From Eleginops maclovinus (Eukaryota; Chordata; Actinopteri; Perciformes; Eleginopidae): a DNA stretch of 64,000 nt. The stretch is taken from positions 15,826,648 through 15,890,647 of the forward strand of contig NC_086364.1 of assembly GCF_036324505.1 (NCBI RefSeq), given 5' to 3'. The notes under the pieces were generated by a model. It did not search any database. It had not been told where the DNA came from and saw only the letters and a program-made list of their open reading frames with translations. Position numbers and translations under genes: made by a program. Positions 43,370 to 57,500 of this stretch are shown here, in pieces (the first letter of the stretch is position 1; every line of letters starts with the position of its first letter).

Positions 43370-45543
43370 ATGACGGACCACGATAAAGCAGCATATCCGG
43401 AGCCTCCGAGGAAGACTCCTGTTGTGGATAAACAGACAGCATTGCCAAACCCGGCAGTGATCCTGTCTCAGCTCTTCTATTACTCCGTGGATGTGCCTGT
43501 CTCCACATTTAGAGGTAACTCAAGCTAACAGAGCTAACTGGACTAACAGGCTAGCACAACAACACAGCTAAAGTTATCAGGAGTCATACAGTTGGTTTAA
43601 CTTAATAACACTGCCATAACTGCTGTGTCCTTGCAATCGGGTAATATTCATTTCATAATAAGACTGGTTTGAAGGCAGTAAAAGACATAGCAAGCTAGCT
43701 ATGTATGCACTTATAGCTGAGTGTTGTGCTAGATAGCAACATTGGTGCATATCAAATCACAGTACGTGTCCTTGCTTAGCGTTAGGTTGAACTAAGTCTT
43801 TGTTTTAAAGCTGTTATTTATCTGTCCCCCAGGTGCTATTGACAGTATTCGGTCCAACAACAAGTCGGTGTACTACCACCAGAAGTTCCGCCGTGTACCT
43901 GACCTGACAGAGTGCGAGCACGGAGATTACCTCTGCTACTATGAGGCTGAGATGCAGTGGAGGAGAGACTAGTAAGTTGCATGCATAGATGAACATCACA
44001 TCATATTTATTCATCTTACTAGACAATATATTTTGGTATTAAGATTACATATTTAAACAGGCTGGATGCCCAGTGTCTAAGGTGGCTTGGTATAGGGGAG
44101 ACATCCATCAGTACAGCAACCTGTGAAATGAGATAATGGCATTTTAGTGGCATTCTTGTAGAATGATCACTTATTATCCCACAGAGGGGAAACATACATT
44201 CTGCATTTGACCCATCCTAGTTTTAGGAGCAGTGGGCTGCCATATGTGCTGCTGCCGGGGAACAGTGTAGGGAACTGTGCCTTTCAGAATATGCACTGCA
44301 TTTTATTCTCACTGTTTGATTATAGATTGAGTACCATTTTTTTAAAGGAATATGTAAAGTTAATGTATACAAAATAAAGCATCAAGTGTGTAACTTAGGG
44401 ATTCAAAAAATGGTGCGCTATTCAAACATGCCTGATTTCCTCAGAAAGGACATTCAAGGGCTCTAACAGTACATCACCTGTACTTTAGCCATGACTTTGA
44501 TACGGATAACACAGTTCTACCTGAGAATCTGAGTTAGAACGTTTGGTTTTAGGGGGAAAACGGCTTAAAGATTAAAGTAGATGCCCAACCAAACTTGTCC
44601 TTTTTAACAGATTTTTAAGTTTGTTAAAAAACATGGGTAACTACGGTAAGGGAAACTCAAATTAGAGATGATTGAGAGACTTTTGAGAAAGACAAGGGAG
44701 TTGCATAATCAAGATAAGACGAGATCACATTTTGGACAACCCTCTCTAGATCAGGCAATGACACCAATTGATTTGTAGTAGTCTAGCATTTTTTATAATT
44801 ATGAGACAGTGGTGGGCATAAAAATGTTTGCATTTATTTCAAGGACTCTATAATGAATGTACGCAACTGTAATAGAGGCTTATCAGTGTTGGAGATGCCG
44901 TTTTAGAGTGTCACCCTGTTGTGCTGTCTTCACTCTTCAGCAAAGTGGACCAGGAGATTGTGAAGGTAGTCCAGGAGCGTATGAGGGCCTGCTATCAGAG
45001 AGAAGGATCCAGCTACCTGCAGAACTGTGCCAAGGAAATTGAGCAGTTCAAAGAGACTTCCAACAACTTCCAGTTACGCTGTAAGTAGTGTGCTAATGGA
45101 ACTTGGACAGCTGTGATGTGCGATACTTAGAGACTTTCAAAACATTAAAGAAAACCTACATGTCATATAACACTGCTGACATAAACAAAGGTGTAGCAAA
45201 TTATTTTATCAACTCAAATTGTATTTACTGTCCTCTGTGTCAATATGTTAGTTTCTTTTGTACAAATAATATTGTTTGATATAGTGCTGAAATAATACTA
45301 AGTGTTTTATTAGATGCCATTGTTAAAAGGAAAATGCTAAAAGCCTGCTTTTTTTCTGTTCTAACAATTGCACCAAGTTCTTTTGGAGATCACAATTCTG
45401 GTGTTCGGGGAAAAAATCCAACTACATTTGTTAAACTGACTTTCCTCTTTATAGATGGAGACCTGGGAGCATATGCCAGTGGCAGGAAATGTCTCATGAA
45501 ACAAAAAGAACGGATGATGGCTGCTCAGGCCCAGAGTTCTTAA
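43370..45543 (+). CDS. ndufb10: NADH dehydrogenase (ubiquinone) 1 beta subcomplex subunit 10
   Basis: Four exons, 170 residues: 43370-43514, 43833-43971, 44941-45080 and 45455-45543. It is an accessory subunit of mitochondrial complex I on the intermembrane-space side of the membrane arm. The N-terminus MTDHDKAAYPEPPRKTPV matches the family's YPEPPRRTP motif. Exon 2 reads KFRRVPDLTECEHGDYLCYY and exon 3 YKVDQEIVKVVQERMRAC. The two conserved cysteine pairs are present (C-x6-C in CEHGDYLC and C-x11-C beginning CYQREG), as in human, where they form disulfides imported by MIA40. No cleavable presequence, as expected. It ends LGAYASGRKCLMKQKERM. AATAAA at 45582. Length agrees with human (172). All frames close. 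Confidence 0.95.
44155..44280 (+). repeat. interspersed repeat fragment in ndufb10 intron 2
   Basis: Contains ATTCTGCATTTGACCCATCC then TAGGAGCAGTGGGCTGCC and GCCGGGGAACAGTGTAGG. I recall this block as a dispersed fish repeat, but its class is not clear. Confidence 0.45.
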
Positions 45544-45900
45544 GAACAGATTGCTACTATATGTCCTCTGTAATATTGTAAAATAAAAATGTATGTGATA
45601 AATCAATTCTGCTGGTGGTTTTTTTTAGCCCTAAAAGAGTTTGTAATTGCATGCAAGTGCAATAAAACCAGGTTGGCTGGCACCACCTCCTGTTAATACC
45701 ATTATTCAAGATTTCTTTAACCTTCTGTTTTAAGTCACACACCTTAGTGTGGGTCAATAGTTAACTACAGTGAATTGCTCTTCAGCCATGGATTTGACAC
45801 TATTGTGCTCCACATTAAATAGGGCTATTTTAAAACATATTTTGACCAGAGAATATTGTATTTGTTCATATCGCGTCAAACTAAATATATATATTTTTTA

Positions 45901-46080
45901 AACATCTGGCCCCGGCCGTGACGCAACTGGCTGGGGCGCCTGCACCGTACGCCGGCGACCCGGGTTCGATTCCTGACCCGTGATCCTTTCCGGATCCCAT
46001 CCGACTCTCTCCCACTTTCCTGTCACTCTCCACTGTCCTATCCGATTAAAGGCAAAAAGCCCCCCCCAAAAAAACATCTG
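45901..46080 (+). mobile_element. tRNA-derived SINE with target-site duplication
   Basis: A GC-rich tRNA-like head with a perfect B box, GGTTCGATTCC (45963-45973), flanked by CCCGG/GACCCG, and a degraded A box near 45918. A pyrimidine-rich body leads to a 3' end reading GATTAAAGGCAAAAAGCCCC and an A run. Both sides carry the same short direct repeat, AACATCTG (45901-45908 and 46073-46080), a typical target-site duplication. It lies between the convergent ndufb10 and rps2 genes, outside both coding regions. Confidence 0.85.
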
Positions 46081-46186
46081 ACATTACAAATGCTTCTTAA
46101 TATTAGGCAACAACTCTGTTTAACACAAGACAAACGCATTGCATTTTGTTTCAGAACGTTTTATTCAACGAGACTGTACAAAAACT

Positions 46187-47935
<1,749 letters not shown>

Positions 47936-48049
47936 TTGCTGCAGGAAAGAATAAAGATCTAAATTAATATTAACATCAATTGATAAGAGTAAAAGAGCGC
48001 TAAACACCGAGCATTGTCTGACAGTACATCCCACAGAAAATGAGGATCG

Positions 48050-48060
48050 CCGCCATGTTC
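48050..48060 (-). promoter_or_regulatory. YY1-type motif in rps2 first intron
   Basis: The minus strand reads AACATGGCGGC, close to the YY1 consensus AANATGGCGGC. It lies in the first intron, downstream of the transcription start, where YY1 sites are common in ribosomal-protein genes. Confidence 0.5.
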
Positions 48061-48243
48061 AACGTTGCGGATTTTCAGTCAATAGTTACAAATATCTCAA
48101 TGTCTGCTTAAATGTTTTCGTAAATAAGAGCAGGGTTTGGAAATAGCAGCTTTATGTGTACGTTTCGAGGTAAAATACAAGTATTTGTCAAAGGGATGTT
48201 AAAGATAATACAGGATTACGATAGGAAAGGAAGTCACAGCAAT

Positions 48244-48305
48244 GCACTTACGTGATCTTTATTATAGGAAGAAGAACAACGTGAAGTCTCACCGGGCTTT
48301 ATATA
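48244..48305 (-). promoter_or_regulatory. rps2 core promoter, TOP start and non-coding exon 1
   Basis: The minus strand shows TATATAAAG (48305-48297), then CTTCTTCC beginning at 48274, about 31 bases from the TATA box. This matches a 5' TOP tract, the C-plus-pyrimidine start of ribosomal-protein mRNAs that puts them under mTOR control. The first exon would run to about 48250 and end at a donor CAC|GTAAGTG. The TSS is inferred. Confidence 0.65.
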
Positions 48306-49183
48306 GAGCTGTTCTCGCGATATCTCCTCTTCGAGAAAACATGCAATACACTGCCCCAAGCGGCAGCTTTTCAGACCTGACCTGTAAGAGTAATTATCGA
48401 ATCTATGTTATCTCGTTATTGAAATCATAATTTAGCATTTAAAACAAAAAAATTTAAAAAATCCTTTTATTTATTTATGTATTTGCATATCTACACATAC
48501 GATAATATATAATTTATTCATTCCAAATTGGGAAATGTTTTCATTGCAGCAGTCAAAAAACAGTCGAATAAGTATTGCACATAATTAGAAATAAAAAAGT
48601 AGAAAATAAACAATTATACAATAAAATAAATATAATAACAACTATGCATAAGTCAGAAAGAATTTAAGAACATGTTTGAATATTGTGTACTAGAAGTTAG
48701 AAGCTCAAATAGTCTAAAAAGATACATCGCTCATCAGATATCAATAGTCATAGCCTAAAAGAAAAATATAAAAACAACAAATGCATTATATGAAGATAAA
48801 AACAGTCTTGTGAAATATGAATACATGTCTGAGTGCTTTAAATGTTCTGGAAAGCATAGTCATGAGTTAGATGTAGGTTATGTTTGCACACGTCTGGTAA
48901 TTGTTTGTATTAAAATAAGTATTCATCTCAAGTGGCATCTGTAGGCAAAGCTGGTAAATATAAAAAAGTCTCCACATTTTTCTCCTGAATGAAAGTCAGG
49001 ATGACAATGTCAGTTTTAAATACTTTATTAACAAAATATAGGAAACTACAGCACAAAAAATGTTACAAATTCACTCTTTTTAATCATATACCACCTACAT
49101 ATTTTAAAACACACAAACACACTTTCAAAGAAATAAACACATGCAGAAATAACAACCAGCAGCAGCAGTAATAAGGGAATCCC
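48306..49183. other. spacer between rps2 and rnf151
   Basis: AT-rich, with no gene seen. It includes the rnf151 3' untranslated region, with a minus-strand AATAAA at 49029-49024. Confidence 0.6.
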
Positions 49184-50877
49184 TCAGCAGTTGCTGGTGT
49201 TGCTACTTGGAGTCCCGCTCGAGCTTCCACTGCTCTCTCCAAGGTCCTCCTCTTCTACCTCGTGCAGGTCGTCCATCACCTCCAGGCTATCGCAGATCAG
49301 CCCTATCTGCCTCTTCATGTGGGTCATGGTACTCTGCATCCTCCTCATCTTCCTCTGCAGGGCAGTGGCGATGGCCCTGTGGTTCCTCTGTCTGACTTCA
49401 TACTCCTGCCTCAGTTGCTTGTAGCAGTTGTGCTGGGCCTGGGTGCGGTGTGAGAGAATCGTCCCGCAGCCCATGTGGCAGGGCTGGCGCCAGTGTTCGC
49501 AGTGGCGTGCATGAGTGTCCAGGTCCCTGCGAAGGAGCTGCGCCCGGCAGCCCTGGTAGGGACAGGGGATGAGCTCGTAGAGACAGCTCATGCTGTGGCA
49601 GTACTGCTCCGAAAGGGAGAAGGTCTCTGCACAACCACGGATCTCATTCTTACACTGTGAGAGACGCCAGACACAGAGAAACAAAAATAAATCTGTAGTC
49701 ATAAAATCCAGACTTGTTTATTGACATAGATCAGTTTGGGTAACTTTAAGGCAATGATATTATTAATGTTTTTGCGGCTTGAAAGTATTAATGAAGCCAC
49801 TCAAATGCCACTAAAATGAGAGGTGATAATTACAGTACATGACTAAATGTATGTATTAATGTACACATATTTTTTATAGAATTCTTTCTTTCAATCTTCC
49901 TACCTTGATCTTCAGGCGGCCAATAGATTTGCTCAGCTTGAACATGACAAATATAAGGCTTGTGTTTACAGGCTTCCTGCAGCAGGGGCATGTCTCCTGT
50001 CTGTGGAGGATAAACAACACTGAGTCTCGTTCTTCTGTTCAGACCAGGCATGAATAACAATCCAATACAGGATAACTTTACGCCGATCTCTTCTATGTTA
50101 TGTTCAGTACCTCTTAAGCCACTGTAAGATGCATTTCTTGCAGAAGATGTGGTGACACGCTGCTCTTACTGGACACTTGAGGACCCCCTGACATATAGTG
50201 CAGATCAGATCGTAGTCTGGAGTGTCCACAAACAGCTCCACATCGTAGCCCCCGCTCTGTGATGACACCTCTGGGTCCGCCTGGTGGGGGCCAAATAAAT
50301 ACTACCTTAGTATTGTGTATCATCATTATCTTATATTTCATGGCAACAATAACATGTTAAGTAGTTTCAGCTCCAATGATGGACAAACTGTGAGCCTTTA
50401 TGTACCAACAGGTGAGTATTTTCTCCACAGCTGCCTTCAACCCATCCACAGTGTTTTAAACAAAAAGGCAAGAGATGACAAAACAGAATTGTTCTAGAAA
50501 GTCATATGACTGATAACATACAACAAAAAGGCCTGAGTAAACCTTAAACACCATTATTTCACAACAAAAACTGAAACAATGAGAAAGGACTAATGAGCAC
50601 ATGATGTATGGAATTATTTCGATTGTTTACATTTTTATAAAACTAAATAAAAACAAAAAAATATATACCATGAAATTAATGAAAGACTGTGTGTTTTTTT
50701 AGGGGAAGGAATATTTCACAGTTCACCAAATAAATTAGGAAACTAGCTGATCACACTTTAAGGATAGGCCTATTTACTGTATGTTTACATTTTGAGAAAT
50801 TAACCCAAAGTATAGCTTGGTAAAATGGACGAATTAATAATAATAAAAAAGACCAGAAGCTGTTGTGTACTTACCAT
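49184..50877 (-). CDS. rnf151: RING finger protein 151
   Basis: Four coding exons, 246 residues: 50877-50875, 50280-50111, 50000-49904 and 49654-49184. RING finger proteins of this type are probable E3 ubiquitin ligases; mammalian RNF151 is testis-enriched and linked to acrosome formation. The first coding exon is only the ATG. The C3HC4 RING occupies about residues 28-67: [13 protein letters not shown], then CPCC. A TRAF-type zinc-finger region follows, with [28 protein letters not shown] and [10 protein letters not shown] predicted coiled coil with basic residues ([18 protein letters not shown]) precedes an acidic, Ser-rich tail ending SSNTSNC. Length equals the human protein (245). Identification rests on RING plus TRAF-type architecture and position next to tbl3 and rps2. 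It diverges from tbl3 in a head-to-head pair. Confidence 0.92.
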
Positions 50878-51524
50878 GTCAATCTTCTCTCCTCACCGTG
50901 TTTCCATTCCCAGCGCAGGTTTACTCCATATCGGTCCTCTCACATGTCACACACCCGCGTTATCAATGCAACACACACATGAACATTCCTGACAAAACGT
51001 GAAGGAGGGACCATGTGTGTGTGGGTGTGTGTCCTGAAAACAGTAAAATATGAAAACGAAGAGAGATAATGGCGCTCATTATGAAGCGCGTCCTTTCCCT
51101 GCTGTTCTAGCATCAAAGCTCACCCTGCGTCAAACAGGAACTTTTCAACATGAATAGCTGTAGCTGAGTCTATTGTTCTGAGTCTGGGGTGCACACATTT
51201 AAAGTCAAAGTTAACTTTTTGAATCATACGATCACATTGAATTAGCCTTTGTAACTAATGAAGTTAATTTCTTTAAACATTTTGACTAGTTTAGACGTTT
51301 TCTTTCTTAAATATATCTCTGTTTACATTTTGACAATGAAATCGAGCGAAACCGTCTGACCAATCACAGCTCAGTGCGCTTGGATGACGTACAATGTGTG
51401 CGACTCGATTATCAACATGCGGCATGGATGTGTTGACTTCAGCCAACGTGTGAAGTGAAAAATAAGTAAATGACATTATTGCAGCTTCTAAATATACAAA
51501 GGTGTTGAATTTTTCGCAAGCAAG
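50878..51524. promoter_or_regulatory. divergent promoter region of rnf151 and tbl3
   Basis: 647 bp between the two start codons. On the tbl3 side there is a CCAAT box (ACCAATCAC at 51359-51367) and a CRE-like GATGACGTAC near 51383. The tbl3 start itself lies in CAAGATGGCA, a YY1-like context. No TATA box is evident. A shared bidirectional promoter is possible but not shown. Confidence 0.5.
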
Positions 51525-54500
51525 ATGGCAAATACCAACCTTCAATTCAAAACAAAGTAAGTGTTTGACGCACGGCACGTGAAGGATGCAAAACTGTGCT
51601 AGCTGGCACGAGCTAGGCTAAAGTGTCATTTAAAGTTGGTACGGCTCACAGTGATATTTCTGTTATTCCCTTACAGTTATGTTGTTGACAGCAAGATTGA
51701 ACCGTTTTACAAAGGAGGGAAAGTGCAGGTGAGTGACCTGTCATGTGTTTTGTGTCAAATATGTTGCTGATACAAGTATTCATTATGTTGCACCAGCTTG
51801 AACTGATTTTAAAACCACTGAACATTCACACAGGTGTTTTAATTAATCTGGCTGATTAGGCTTCTCCTCAGGACTATGTGGGCGAATATATATTCAACTT
51901 TATTATTCATATTGGCAGTGTTGATGAAGCTTTATAACAATGAAGTCACATGGCAGCAAAAAAATGTCCATTTTGTTGAATTTGTATGCGCCCACTTGCT
52001 TGAGGACATACATTTACCCCCAAAACGAAATGCCCCACTCAAAATATTTTACTTTTTTTTTTAGACTATTTGAACGGCTATTGTGCTGGTCTTAAATGCT
52101 AGGGCTGTTGTCTTACCTGTCATTTTCGTGACATCTGCTTTGTACAATCTTCACAACCTAACCTTTTAACAGCAGCTGTCAGACTGGTCTAAATATTGGA
52201 CATATATTTTTACTCGTTAGAGAAAATCAAAGAGCATCTATTGCATTAGAGAATCAATTATAACATAGAATTTAAAAATCATTTCTTTCCCTTTTAATAG
52301 CCCAAAATGTATTTGTACTTTCAGTAGTTGAGTTCAAAGAACGATGTCAAAAAGTCTCTACATGAATCACTATGCTAATATAGATGTATTGGAAACTACA
52401 AGCAATCTAATGCAAAATGTATTAGACAACTAGTTTAAAAACATGTAGTACACTACTCCTTAACACTGTATTGTAGACAAAGTATTTGTGTGTCAAATAC
52501 ATTTCTGTCAATGCGCTGGGCAATCTTCATCCTGAGCAGAAGTTTTCTAATCAACAAGAAGAACTGAATCCATCTTTGTGGGTGTTAGAGAGAGGCTAGG
52601 TCTCAGGGACTTAATGGCTCAGTTCAGTGTCAGTTTATTCACCTGAAAGTAAAATAATATGATAGAATACAGTTATGTAAAATGGGACGCCTTATAACCT
52701 TCATGACATTAAGCAGATAATATATCAAATGTATGAACTCACACAGAAATCGCATGTATTATCAATCGCTTTCCACAACTGTGGACCTTTGAAAACTGCA
52801 CTCAAGCTCTAAAACTTTAGTTTATATTTTTACGTTTTATAATATTCTTATATATATTGGACTGCCACAAGATTTGGTACCATCTTAACTTTTAGTCCCT
52901 GGTATGGAACAGGCTTCCCTTTTTAATTCCTCTGTCTGTTTTCCAGATAAGCAAAGATGAGAAGTACATCTTCTGCACTTGTGGATCTCGTGTCAATGTT
53001 TTGGAGATCAGCACGGGAAAGATCGTCCACAGTGTTGAGCATGTGAGTACAGCTTGTCAAATGTCAGTATTTTCTGCTTTGCTTTGTTTTGTATCACAGA
53101 AAATGAACAGTTTTGGACCATTTAATCCTGACAATCTGTCTCCTCTGTCTATATTATAATTGCAGGAGGATCAAGAGGACATCACATCTTTTGCCCTCAG
53201 CTTTGATGATGAGGTAAAGAAAACACCTCGAGTGCCTTTCATCACTTCAGACAAAGCTCATTGTTTAAATGAATCTTACCAGCCTTTGAGAGGGATTGTT
53301 TGTGAGTAAATCTCTGCTGTGTTTCCCGACACAGATGCTGGTGACAGCTAGTAGAGCTCTGCTGCTGAAGCAGTGGGACTGGAAGCAAGCTCAGTGTACT
53401 CGGTCCTGGAGGGCCATTCACACTGTTCCTGTCGCCAGTATGACCTTTGACTCCACCTCCACCCTCCTGGCGACAGGTCAGCATTAAATGAAAAGAAGTT
53501 GGATCTTTTGTGTCCTGTTTCTCTGTCTGATCTCCGCTACACAGACATTGTAAAGATGGCATATGGTTTCTCCTTGTTGTCTTGCAGGTGGCTGTGATGG
53601 CACTATAAAGCTTTGGGATGTTGTAAAGCAGTACTGCACCCATAACCTTAAAGGGTCATCTGGCGTTGTACAGTAAGTTCAGAAATGCTTTGAATAATAT
53701 GCATATATATATATAAGATGTTATATCGTTAAAAAAAGACCTGGTTAGTACTATTATGCCCCCCCAACACAGTCTAAATGCATGCATTTTTAAGTCCTTG
53801 AGCATGCAATCATATATGAGCACAAAACATGTTTAGACTGATGGGGCCAGTAGTGAGATAAGCTACATACACAGAAAAACACGCGTGCACCTCGCAAAGG
53901 TAATCACAAAATTGAGTCACAAAACTTTGTGTATCTTTGCAGCCTGGTCCAGTTCCACCCAGACATCAGCAAGCTGCAGCTCTTCTCCTCCTCTCTGGAC
54001 TGTGGCATCCGGCTTTGGGACCTGAGCACCAGTAAGTGTGTGTGTGTGCTGCAGAGCCACTACAGCGCTGTCACCTCGCTCAGCTTCAGCCCCGATGGTG
54101 ACACCATGGTCAGGTACTGTACCCTCAGCAGTCACTTACAACATTTAACGCTCAGTGTTTTACATCTCTCTTCTGCTTAATGTAATTGTGTGCCAATCTT
54201 TATTTGTAGTTCTGGCAGAGACAAGATCTGCACAGTGTGGGACCTGAAGACGAAGAAAGCCAAGAGAACGGTGCCTGTCTACGAGGTAAGACTGAGAACA
54301 GTGCGCTGAAAAGAAGACATTAATTACGTGCTTATAGATGGTTTTAATTTCATTAATAAAAACATCAAAAGACAAATTGTTGAACTCTGACAGCTTAATG
54401 TGTGTGTTTCTTTTGTCTGCAGGCTGTGGAGGGTGTTGTGCTGCTGCCTGAGGATGAGGACTTGTCTCTGATTGGAGTGAAGAGCAAAGACATGCATTTC

Positions 54501-57500
54501 ATTACAGCTGGCAGCAAAGGTTTGACCCTTGAATTCTCAATCACATGTGAAGTCAAGATTTTGTGTGACAGCAGTTCCTCAGAGCTTTGCTTAAAATGTC
54601 TTTCACACTCGCCTCTTCTCCCTTCCTCACACGGCAGGCGAGTTGCGAGTGTGGGAGGCCAGCACGGCGCGCTGTGTCTACGCTCAGACCCTTGGCTCCA
54701 GCCTTTCCGCTTCCTCTGAAGAGGAGGAGGAGAAAGACGATGACCCTCGCGGTCTTACACATCTCCTCCACCTGCCCACCTCCTCTCGACTGGCCACCGT
54801 CACAGCAGAGCACAACATTGTCCTCTACCAGCTGCCTGCTCTCACCACACAGCAGCAGGTCGGTACTGAGGGGGGGGGGGGGGGGTTTGAACCTTTCTAA
54901 TAGTTCTGAAACTATAGGTGTCTGTCATCCAGCTTGTTTTAATATCGTATACATATATTTAATGGCCGCTTTCTTCCTCTGTTGCTCCATCATTCTAATT
55001 TCTCACAGTTTGTGGGATACAATGACGAAGTGCTGGATGTGAAGTTTCTGGGGAAAGGAGACAGCCACATTGTGGTGGCCACCAACAGCAGCCAGCTGAA
55101 GGTGTTTGAGCTGCTCACCAACAGCTGCCAGATCCTCTACGGACACACAGGTCAGCCACCAACAGAGGGCAGAGATCATGTGTGTGTACCTCATGTGAAA
55201 TGCATAGCAGTTTGCTCATTTGTTCACCAGAGGGCAGAAAGAAACCACACAAACAAATCTTGACATTAACACAGTCTACTCGCCATACTGTCCCTAGCTT
55301 TTTAAACTTGTAATCAACCTTTTTATGACTTGGAGAAACTTAACTAACTGAGAGTAAAAGCTTTACTTAATTTAATGTAATGCTGTTTATTACAATTACT
55401 GATAATTACAGACATTTTCAACATAACTTTATATTTATATAATAATAACTTTAAGAAAAATACATTTGTTTGTGTTGCCGCTGGCTCATGTTGATGTTAA
55501 CAAATTAAATATTAATAACCTTTTATTTGTATAGAACTTATGTAGTGCTTTATAGCAGTGCAATTCAAAAGGCATTCAAATACATTAAAGCATTATTTAT
55601 AGACAGCTATTAAAATCAACATTTAAACAATAATGACATAATAGCATAACTGATTGACCTGATTACATGACATGGTAACCTAAAATTAAAGGTTACTTAA
55701 GAGCAACTGGAATTCAGACTTCAGACTTCACACGATCTGGTAGTCTCAGCACGTGTTGAAAAGGGACCCGCTGAGCAGGTTAGAGAGAAGATTATCCACT
55801 TTGACATTCACTTTTATTATCTGTTTATCATCCACAGATACTGTCCTCTCGTTGGACGTGTTCAAAAAGGGTTTTCTCTTTGCGAGCTGTGCAAAGGTGA
55901 GCACACTCCTCTGCACCTCCAGCAACGCTGCACACAAAGAATAGAAACTCAAACAATTATTGTACACAATGGCCTCTAAGGCATTCAACACATGTAAGAT
56001 TACCAGTATCACCACAAACTAAAGTCCCTTTATAACTACATTCAAGCAAAGAATGAAATGTGTGTGTTGTGTGTGTCCTTAGGACAGGTCAGTGCGTGTG
56101 TGGAAGATGGACAGCGACAGTGGTCAGGTGCACTGTGTGGCTCAGGGCTCCAACCACGCTAACGCTGTGGGCTCCATCACCTGCTCCAGGTAACTCTCAT
56201 ACATCTTATCCCATCACACATACACATGCAAAGAGCCTGGTGGTAAAAAGAGGGGAATTGATTGTTAGTAAAAGAAAACCAATGAGCATGTGTGACAGCA
56301 ATGCTTCTCCATGTTTCTGTCCAGGATGAAAGCATCTTTCGTAGTGTCCGGCAGTCAGGACTGTACGGTGAAGGTGTGGGATCTGCCAGCAGACCTTTCC
56401 TCAACAGGGGCGGAGATACAACAGCTGACTCCCCGCGCCACAGAGAAGGCACATGACAAGGTACGGTAGCTTCCAAAATGCACAGTAAAGTATGCACATA
56501 GCATTTGATCTGCATTTAGAGCAGCATTTAAACCTATAAAAGTTTGTTTCTCACTCATTGACTCTTTATTAAACACACACACGCAGACGCCCAGGTGAGT
56601 CAGTCTCCAGTTATCTCTCTTTAAATAGTTTTATGCATTTTGACTCTTTACACAAGGAAGTGCAAAATGTGCCCACCAGTGAAGCTGATAACCGTTAGAA
56701 AGCTGTAGTGAAGTGAAATTTCAACACTGCACCTACACAGTAACTTGAGATGTCAGATAAAACAATCGACCGTCTGTCCATCTGCAAATACTGGTTACTC
56801 AACATGTCTTTTGTCATATTCAGGCATTGTAGTGACAGGAAGAATGTCATTTTGTACTTTTTTTCCACAATGCCATGTAATTTCTCGGCACGGTCCCTAT
56901 TCTGAAAACATTTCCTCCTTCCAAGTTAAAGATAGCCAGATCTCTTTTGCGTTGTGAAACTGTATTCCTCATTTCCTCATCGGCTTTCTTCCAGGATGTA
57001 AACAGCGTCGCAGTGTCACCAAATGACAAACTGCTGGCTTCGGGCTCCCAGGACCGCACAGCCAAGCTGTGGTCGCTGGCTGGGGAGGGGAGCATAGGTC
57101 TGCTGGGGGTCTTTAAGGGCCACCGGCGAGGCGTCTGGGCCGTCTGCTTCTCTCCTGTCGACCAGGTGCTCGCCACATCCTCCGCCGACGGCACCACCAA
57201 ACTGTGGAGCCTGCAGGACTTCAGCTGCCTCAAGGTGGGCCCGAGCTATAGTGTGCATGTGTGACAGGGTGTCATTTATCAGAAAATATGATAAATTATT
57301 TACTTACAGTAGTCTTGTATGAAGGACTTGACAAACATACCTTAAGTCTCTCACTTTCAGTACTATATAAAGATTATACAAGGGCAAGAGTTGTTTAGTT
57401 AATAGCTAGTTATATTCCTATAGCTGATTGTTATATGACACTTTTTAATGAGGATAATACATTTATTACAAACATTCTTAAGCAACTTCTGAATAAAATA

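Noticed and set aside
45909..45980. Functional tRNA gene
   Set aside because: The B box is perfect but the A box and acceptor stem are degraded, and an A-rich tail with direct repeats follows, so it is a SINE head.
54587..55042. 151-codon plus-strand frame across tbl3 exons 10-11
   Set aside because: It is a shadow frame; the real tbl3 frame through the same exons encodes WD repeats.
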